A DNA stretch of 64,000 bases from contig NZ_JAKQZG010000006.1 of assembly GCF_024359545.1 (NCBI RefSeq), positions 186,001 to 250,000 of the forward strand, in the 5' to 3' direction. Of this stretch, positions 57,232 through 64,000 are shown piece after piece. Position 1 is the first letter of the stretch, and each line of letters begins with the position of its first letter. This DNA is from Jiella marina (GTDB lineage: Bacteria; Pseudomonadota; Alphaproteobacteria; Rhizobiales; Rhizobiaceae). Below the pieces are notes generated by a model. It ran no database searches and was not told where the DNA came from. It saw nothing but the letters and a program-made list of their open reading frames with translations. A program made the translations under genes and the position numbers.

Positions 57232-58743
57232 TCAGGCGTGCGGCCTCCCGGATGCCTCAATCGGCTCCAGATAGAGGCGGATCCCGTTCTCCGAGCGAAC
57301 CGTCAGGCGGGAGACCGGCTTGGGCACATGATCCGGGTCGGGTTTCACCACGAACCGCCGCAGGATCTCGGCGAGCACCAGCGTCGCCTCCTGCATGGCG
57401 AAGGACGCGCCGACGCAGACCCGCGCCCCCATCGAGAAGGGCATGTAGACCTGGCGGACGGTCTCGCGCGCCTCCGGGTCGGAAAAGCGGGCCGGCTCGA
57501 AGCGGTCGGGCCGCGGCCAGTAGGCCTCATGGCGGTGCATCAGCCACACCGGCACGCTGACGGCATGATCGCAGGGCACGGTAAGATCGCCGAGCGTTTC
57601 CTCGGCCACCGTCTCGCGCGGATAGAAGGCGATCGGTGGGTAGAGCCGCATCGCTTCCCGAAAGACGTTTCGGGTCTTCTCGAGGCGCTTGATGGTGGCG
57701 AATACGACCGGCCCCCCTTGGGTGGCGAGTTCGACTTCGGCGCGCAACTCTCTCTGCATCTCGGGATGGTGGGCGAGGAGGTAGAGCGTCCAGCCGAGAG
57801 CGGCCGCCGCCGTCTCGTGGCCCGCCAAGAAGAAGACGGCGATCTGGTCGAGGAGTTCTTCGTGGTCGAGCCGGGTACCGGTGACGGGATCGCGCGCCAC
57901 AAGCAGCGACGAGAGGATGTCGCGGTCCGGCACCGGATCACCGGCCGCAATCGCCTTCAGGCGCTTGCGAAGCGGCATGTCCAGCGCCCGGCGGATCAAA
58001 CGCGCCATGCGCCTCGACCTGGCGCTCGACCACATATAGGTCGGAGACAGGCCTGTCAGCGCGTTGATCGCCTGCTGCCGGAAGACAAGCTCCTGGAATA
58101 TCTCGAAGGCCTCGAAGATCGGCTGTGCGACCTCGGAGGGCAGGCGCTCGGAATAGATCGTGCGGAAGATGATGTCGCCCGCATAGTGGTTCATCTCGCG
58201 GTCGATCGCGATCGGTCGCCCGTTCGCGGCCTCCGCGCCGAGCCTCTCGACAAGTTCGAGCGCTGCGCCGCTCATCAAGGGAAAGACATCGCGGACCCCT
58301 GCCGTTGTAAAGGCCTGATCGACGATCCGCCGTTGCCGCTTCCAGACCTCGCCGTTGGAGGCGAAGATGCCGTTGCCGATCAGGGGTGCCATCACGGCTG
58401 CGAAGCGGCGAGGCTTGGGAAAGGCGTCGGGCCGGCGCACCAGGACTTCGCGGATCAGCGCCGGGTCGCGCAGGAAATGCAGGACCTGCCGGGGGGCCGT
58501 GGGCAGCGCCGGCAGGGAATGCCGGCTGATGCCCACGAACTGATAGCTCTGACGCGTGTAGAGCCCGAGGGCCGAATATCGCAGCACCGCCTTCAACCAG
58601 ACGAGGCGATTGGCCTTCCGATCGACGATCGGGGGCGCCGGAGCGACGAAATCGTCGCGGCCGCGCATCGCCGAGCGGACCGGGCATGTCTCGCCCGCCA
58701 TCGGGGGGCCGCGGGGGGACTCGGCCGATCCGTTGCCGGTCAT
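57232..58743 (-). CDS. Cytochrome P450
   Basis: A 503-residue heme monooxygenase. The I-helix oxygen site AGHETA is at about 305-310, E-x-x-R in FREAMRLYPP, and the heme-ligand loop PFSMGARVCVGASFA has Cys443. No membrane anchor is obvious, although the N-terminus is long and Pro-rich. LYPPIAFYPRET is the form seen in CYP102/CYP4-like fatty-acid or alkane hydroxylases; the substrate is unknown. Its ATG overlaps the stop of the upstream hydrolase-like gene by ATGA (58740-58743), so it is the third gene of that operon. No ferredoxin or reductase partner is visible nearby. Confidence 0.93.
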   Translation of the reverse strand: MTGNGSAESPRGPPMAGETCPVRSAMRGRDDFVAPAPPIVDRKANRLVWLKAVLRYSALGLYTRQSYQFVGISRHSLPALPTAPRQVLHFLRDPALIREVLVRRPDAFPKPRRFAAVMAPLIGNGIFASNGEVWKRQRRIVDQAFTTAGVRDVFPLMSGAALELVERLGAEAANGRPIAIDREMNHYAGDIIFRTIYSERLPSEVAQPIFEAFEIFQELVFRQQAINALTGLSPTYMWSSARSRRMARLIRRALDMPLRKRLKAIAAGDPVPDRDILSSLLVARDPVTGTRLDHEELLDQIAVFFLAGHETAAAALGWTLYLLAHHPEMQRELRAEVELATQGGPVVFATIKRLEKTRNVFREAMRLYPPIAFYPRETVAEETLGDLTVPCDHAVSVPVWLMHRHEAYWPRPDRFEPARFSDPEARETVRQVYMPFSMGARVCVGASFAMQEATLVLAEILRRFVVKPDPDHVPKPVSRLTVRSENGIRLYLEPIEASGRPHA

Positions 58744-59984
58744 GGCGCCTCTCTCACAGCGCTCGTGAGCCGCTCCGGCCGGGAAAGCAGCTCGAAATAA
58801 TCGAAGCGAAAGCCCCGCTCGGACGGCTTGAGATACTGAAAGTGGAAGTCGAGCGGATGCATGCGGATGTAGTCGAAGCTGTCGGGCTCCAGCATGTCGT
58901 GGAAATCGGGCTCGCGCTGGATGATCCTCACCTCTTCCTCCGGCACACCGAGATCCTGCAGGATCGGCACGCGGCAGGAGGAACAGGGATCGGAGCCGGA
59001 TGTCACGTCGAAGAAGGTGAGCCGATCGGTGGTGCCGAGAAGGCGGAGATCCTCGCGAAACGCCGCATCATCGCCGAGCACATTGTAGAAGGGGATCGTC
59101 TGGCCGAGGGTCAGGATCACCACCCGCGGGCCGCGACGGCCGATCTCCGGTTCCTCGCGCAGCGCCCGCGCCATCATGCGCACCAGGAGAAGCGCACCGA
59201 AACTGTGGCCGACGACGACGATCTCCTCGGAGTCCGTCGCGCGCCACCGCTCGACGAAGCGGTCGGCGAAGAGGTTCGTGCGCTCGACCCCGAGATCGCG
59301 TTCGCCCTGCGCCGTCGCGAACTGGTGGTCGAGGCTCCGCAGGAGCCACAGGAGGTTCGTACGCCCCGCCGCAAAGCGCCAGAAGGCGACAGCGCCCGCG
59401 AGCGCACCGGCGACCGCGGCGAGACCGAAAGCCGTCTGCAATGCTCCGCCGCCACCGAGTGAAGCGACGAGTGCCGAGACCAGCGCATAGGCTGCCCAGC
59501 TTCCGAGGGTGGCGATCAGCGCACAGATCAGGATCGTGCAGGGCAGAACAATAATGGCACCCAGCCCTGACAGGCCCTGGCGACCGAACCGGCGAAGCTG
59601 TTCCCGGCGGTGCGCCAATATGAAGGCGAAGACGCGAAAGCCGGAGCGCAAAAGATCGATGGGCCCGATGGAGGTCCACAGCTTGCGGACGAGGTCGTCC
59701 CAGCGCAGGATGACGTAGTCGATCGACGCCGGGCGTCCGGTCTTTACGTCCTCGGCCCTGATCTCCAGACGAGAGGCGTGTTGGCCGGCTTTCCTGCGCG
59801 GCGACAGCGTGAGCCGACGTCCGACGCGTTCTTCGCTCTTCTGCGCGCCCTCCTTCAGGAGGGCCTCGTAGACCCTGGGCCCGCGCGGATCGAGCCCGTG
59901 AATGTAGAAGACGTCGCGTCGAATTCCTGTGTCCGCCTCGATCGTTTCGCTCCCGAACGTCCCCGATCTCGTTTCCACCGTCAT
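58740..59984 (-). CDS. Membrane-embedded alpha/beta-hydrolase-like protein, copy 2
   Basis: A 414-residue protein, paralogue of the next gene upstream. The N-terminal strand DVFYIHGLDPRG looks like the first hydrolase strand and oxyanion loop, followed by two membrane helices (about residues 138-165 and 170-200), then the nucleophile elbow VVVGHSFGA with Ser261. The C-terminal part has a shared block (LTFFDVTSGSDP, IQREPDFHD, DFHFQYLKPSERG-FDYFEL) with candidate catalytic His. I know no function for this arrangement; lipid or ester hydrolysis is inferred from the fold. It starts 1 base after the stop of copy 1 (TGACATG) and overlaps the P450 gene. Confidence 0.8.
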   Translation of the reverse strand: MTVETRSGTFGSETIEADTGIRRDVFYIHGLDPRGPRVYEALLKEGAQKSEERVGRRLTLSPRRKAGQHASRLEIRAEDVKTGRPASIDYVILRWDDLVRKLWTSIGPIDLLRSGFRVFAFILAHRREQLRRFGRQGLSGLGAIIVLPCTILICALIATLGSWAAYALVSALVASLGGGGALQTAFGLAAVAGALAGAVAFWRFAAGRTNLLWLLRSLDHQFATAQGERDLGVERTNLFADRFVERWRATDSEEIVVVGHSFGALLLVRMMARALREEPEIGRRGPRVVILTLGQTIPFYNVLGDDAAFREDLRLLGTTDRLTFFDVTSGSDPCSSCRVPILQDLGVPEEEVRIIQREPDFHDMLEPDSFDYIRMHPLDFHFQYLKPSERGFRFDYFELLSRPERLTSAVREAP

Positions 59985-59985
59985 G

Positions 59986-61206
59986 TCAGGCCGCCCGGGC
60001 CTGGAGGCCGCTGGCCGGCAAGGGCTCCGGCCGCGTGACGAGTTCGAAATAGTCGAAGCCGCTCCCCCGCTCCGAGGGCTTCAGGTATTGGAAATGGAAC
60101 TCCAGCGGCCGCGCCCGGATGTGCCGGAACGTCTCGGGTTCGAGGATATCGTGAAAGTCAGGCTCGCGTTGAATGACGCGCGATTCCTCCTCCGGCACGC
60201 CCAAGCCATGCAGCATCCTGAGCCGGCAGGCCGAACCCGGATCGGACCCGGAGGTCACATCGAAGAAGGTCAGGCGCGAACTGGTGCCGAGCAGAACGAG
60301 ATCGTCGCGCAGGTCCTGTGCGTCGTCGAGCATGTCGTAGAAGGGGATGGTCTGGCCGCAGGTCAGGAGGACGAGCGGGGGACCTGTGTGCCCGATCTCC
60401 GGCTCGCGCCGCAGCGCATCGGCCACCATGCGCACGGTCAGAAGCGCGCCGAGGCTGTGCCCGACGACCAGAATTTCGTCGGCCTCGCCCCGTCTCCAGG
60501 TTTCGATCAGCCGGTCCGCAAAGAGTTTCGACCGCTCGACCGACCGGTCGGTGCGCCCCTGCGCCGTGCCGAGCAGATAGTCCAGGCAGCGCGTCAACCA
60601 CCAGATGTTACCCGCCCGCTCGGCTGAGCGCCAAAGCAGGAATGCGCCCGCGAGGACGATGCAGGCGGCCAGAAGGCCGGCGACCAGAGCGATCGTCTCG
60701 CTGGCGCCGAGAGCCCCCGCGAGTGCACTCGCCCCCCAATAGGCCAGGAGCGTCCCACCGACGGCGAGCAATGCGACGATGGAGATGATCGCGGGCGGTG
60801 TGACGATGGCGAGGAAGCCGGCCCAGGCCGGTTTTCGATGCGTGCGCAGGATGCCTCGCCGCCATGTCACGAGGAATACGTGAAAGGCCTCGATGACGAG
60901 GCGATAGGGCGGCTTGTCCGCCCAAAGCCGGCGTACGATGTCGTCCCAGTGCAGGACCTCGTACCGTGTCGTGGTATGACGGCCGCTGGCACGATCGTCG
61001 GCCTCCAGCGTGAACAGAGACGCATGTTGTCCCGACTTCCGCCGGGAGGAGACGGATATCTCGCGGGACCAGCGCGCGCCGGCGACCTTGGCCCCATCGC
61101 GAAAAAAGCCGTGATAGACCCGCGCACCGCGCGGATCGAAACCGTGCACGTACATGACGTGGCGGCGAAAAACCCCGCCGCCGGCGTCGCCGTGCATGTT
61201 CGACAC
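59986..61206 (-). CDS. Membrane-embedded alpha/beta-hydrolase-like protein, copy 1
   Basis: First gene of the operon, 406 residues. Same plan as copy 2: HVMYVHGFDPRGARVY, two membrane helices in the middle (about residues 130-160 and 165-195), elbow VVGHSLGA with Ser251, and the C-terminal block DVTSGSDPGSACR...IQREPDFHD...EFHFQYLKPSERG. I estimate about 45% identity to copy 2 by eye. The start is GTG at 61206, 7 bases after GGAGGAGGG; the TTG at 61224 lies inside that ribosome binding site, and an ATG at 61197 is also possible. Tandem duplication is evident, and both copies keep the putative nucleophile. Confidence 0.8.
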   Translation of the reverse strand: MSNMHGDAGGGVFRRHVMYVHGFDPRGARVYHGFFRDGAKVAGARWSREISVSSRRKSGQHASLFTLEADDRASGRHTTTRYEVLHWDDIVRRLWADKPPYRLVIEAFHVFLVTWRRGILRTHRKPAWAGFLAIVTPPAIISIVALLAVGGTLLAYWGASALAGALGASETIALVAGLLAACIVLAGAFLLWRSAERAGNIWWLTRCLDYLLGTAQGRTDRSVERSKLFADRLIETWRRGEADEILVVGHSLGALLTVRMVADALRREPEIGHTGPPLVLLTCGQTIPFYDMLDDAQDLRDDLVLLGTSSRLTFFDVTSGSDPGSACRLRMLHGLGVPEEESRVIQREPDFHDILEPETFRHIRARPLEFHFQYLKPSERGSGFDYFELVTRPEPLPASGLQARAA

Positions 61207-61675
61207 GAACAGACCCTCCTCCAATGTCTCGGCTCCGCCATCTCTCCCCGACGACGGCGGAGGCCCGAATACGCGGCCTCGCAGCTTCTCCCGAGGTGAG
61301 GTCCTTCATAATCTCCAGCCGCTTGCCTGTTCAAGGCCCGGCTCACCGCCAATCGTGTGAACAGGATGCGGGATCCGCGCCGATGAGCCCCGGCAACCGA
61401 CACGTGGGCAACGCCGCCGCCCAGGCCATCAGACGGACCAGGGATCGGCCCAGCAGCCAATCACCAATCGCAGAATGGTCCTTCTGCCGGACTTCCCGCT
61501 GCCCGCGAAATCGAGACCAGGCTGTGACGAAGACAGGAATCACGAACGAACCGACCGCCCGGAGCAGGCCGATCAGTCACTGTGATGTCCGACACAGCGG
61601 GCGGTCCAGGCAGAGAGTAGCTTCTGGTCATCGGCGGTCGAAACGAGCCGCTCCAAACCGAAGGAAGCCCTGACC
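61207..61675. other. Gene-free divergent region upstream of the hydrolase-P450 operon
   Basis: 469 bases with no supported gene; short open frames on both strands lack ribosome binding sites or recognisable sequence. One feature stands out: an inverted pair CCTGTTCA (61326-61333) and TGAACAGG (61358-61365), centres 32 bases apart, about 120 bases before the operon start. It could be an operator, but it may be chance. Confidence 0.5.
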
Positions 61676-61972
61676 ATGATCCGCAAGACCATCCTCTCCG
61701 CCCTGACCATCACCATGATCGCCGGCGCCGCTCCGGCAAAGGCCTCCGACTACGGCGTCGAGGTTCCGCCCGTCCGTCACGGCGGCAAGCACTACAACCG
61801 CGACGCTGCGATCGCCGGCGCCGTCATCGGCCTCATCGGGGCTATCGCCGGTGCCGACGGGGGCCACCGCGCCCGGAAGTCCTATCGCGACTGCTTCGAG
61901 AAGCCGATCAAACGCTACGATCCCTATTACGGCCGCCGCGTCATCGTCGACTACAAGCTCGTGTGCCGCTGA
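61676..61972 (+). CDS. Small secreted protein with glycine-zipper-like segment
   Basis: A 98-residue protein with a signal peptide (MIRKTILSALTITMIAGAAPAKA-SDYG). The mature part has a Gly-rich helix AIAGAVIGLIGAIAGADGG (glycine-zipper pattern), a basic stretch, and two Cys (YRDCFEKP, LVCR) that could pair. Similar short exported proteins occur in many Rhizobiales, but no function is known to me. A clear terminator follows. Confidence 0.75.
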   Translation: MIRKTILSALTITMIAGAAPAKASDYGVEVPPVRHGGKHYNRDAAIAGAVIGLIGAIAGADGGHRARKSYRDCFEKPIKRYDPYYGRRVIVDYKLVCR

Positions 61973-61994
61973 TACGCATCTTCCGATGCAAATC

Positions 61995-62024
61995 GCCCCC
62001 GGTTCGCTCCGAATCGGGGGCTTT
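61995..62024 (+). terminator. Intrinsic terminator, shared with gyrB
   Basis: A 12-base stem GCCCCCGGTTCG with CGAATCGGGGGC (one G-T pair), 3-base loop, then TTT, 22 bases after the small protein stop. On the opposite strand it lies 52 bases after the gyrB stop and may end that transcript as well. Confidence 0.8.
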
Positions 62025-62076
62025 CGCGTAAAGAAGGCGCGGCAGCAGAACCTCTGATCCTGCCGGACCGGGGACC

Positions 62077-64000
<1,924 letters not shown>

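Noticed and set aside
61343-61543. A 66-codon frame in the gap before the small secreted protein
   Set aside because: No ribosome binding site, signal or family resemblance; it probably arises by chance.

Overview
The window is high-GC DNA (about 65% by eye) from an alphaproteobacterium of the order Hyphomicrobiales (Rhizobiales). Three things support this: the neighbourhood addB-addA-trxA / folC-accD-trpA / trpB-trpF, the presence of DUF2852, DUF2937, DUF2380, MmcB and FixG/FixI-type genes, and short palindromic repeats common in rhizobia (CCTGAGCTTGTCGAAGG, CCGAAAACCGGG). I cannot fix the family from sequence alone. The window has about 55 genes, almost all chromosomal housekeeping or family-typical genes. 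No rRNA, tRNA, CRISPR array, insertion sequence or prophage was found.

Layout. 1-6.3 kb: addB (cut at the left edge), addA and trxA; addA carries an in-frame palindromic repeat. 6.4-8.1 kb: a MITE-like inverted repeat, a PEP-mutase/ICL-family lyase and a DUF2937 protein. 8.1-15 kb: folC, accD, trpA and trpB, trpF, with cutA, a thioesterase and a ParE/RHH toxin-antitoxin pair lodged between trpA and trpB. 15-22.7 kb: repeats, a YgjP-like metallopeptidase, envelope and secreted proteins (DUF2852, DUF2380, a secreted GDPD, a ceramidase-like membrane protein, an L,D-transpeptidase lipoprotein), CueR and MmcB.

22.7-41.5 kb is the microaerobic block: ccoGHIS, ccoNOQP, a hemerythrin-like protein and hemN. 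The ccoG and ccoN/hemerythrin promoter regions carry FNR/FixK-like sites with identical half-sites, TTGAC-N4-ATCAA. The two cco operons are separated by an EAL response regulator, a hybrid histidine kinase, a TadG-like gene and a lower-GC gene for a 785-residue membrane protein that I do not recognise.

41.5-49.9 kb: a GNAT enzyme, two very small lipoproteins, two secreted proteins, a DUF2252 protein, a glycosyltransferase-metallophosphoesterase pair that looks like the agt-plcP lipid-remodelling operon, and maeB. 49.9-56 kb: a NIT-domain chemoreceptor, an SH3-MliC secreted protein, gltX and guaB. 56-62 kb: a Ser/Ala/Gly-rich secreted protein and an operon of two paralogous membrane-embedded alpha/beta-hydrolase-like proteins followed by a cytochrome P450. 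The window ends inside gyrB.

The strongest candidates for something undescribed are the duplicated hydrolase-P450 operon (57232-61206), the lower-GC 785-residue membrane protein (33145-35502), the repeat that became coding sequence in addA (2615-2736), and the matching C-terminal tails of two neighbouring exported proteins (42365-43027).
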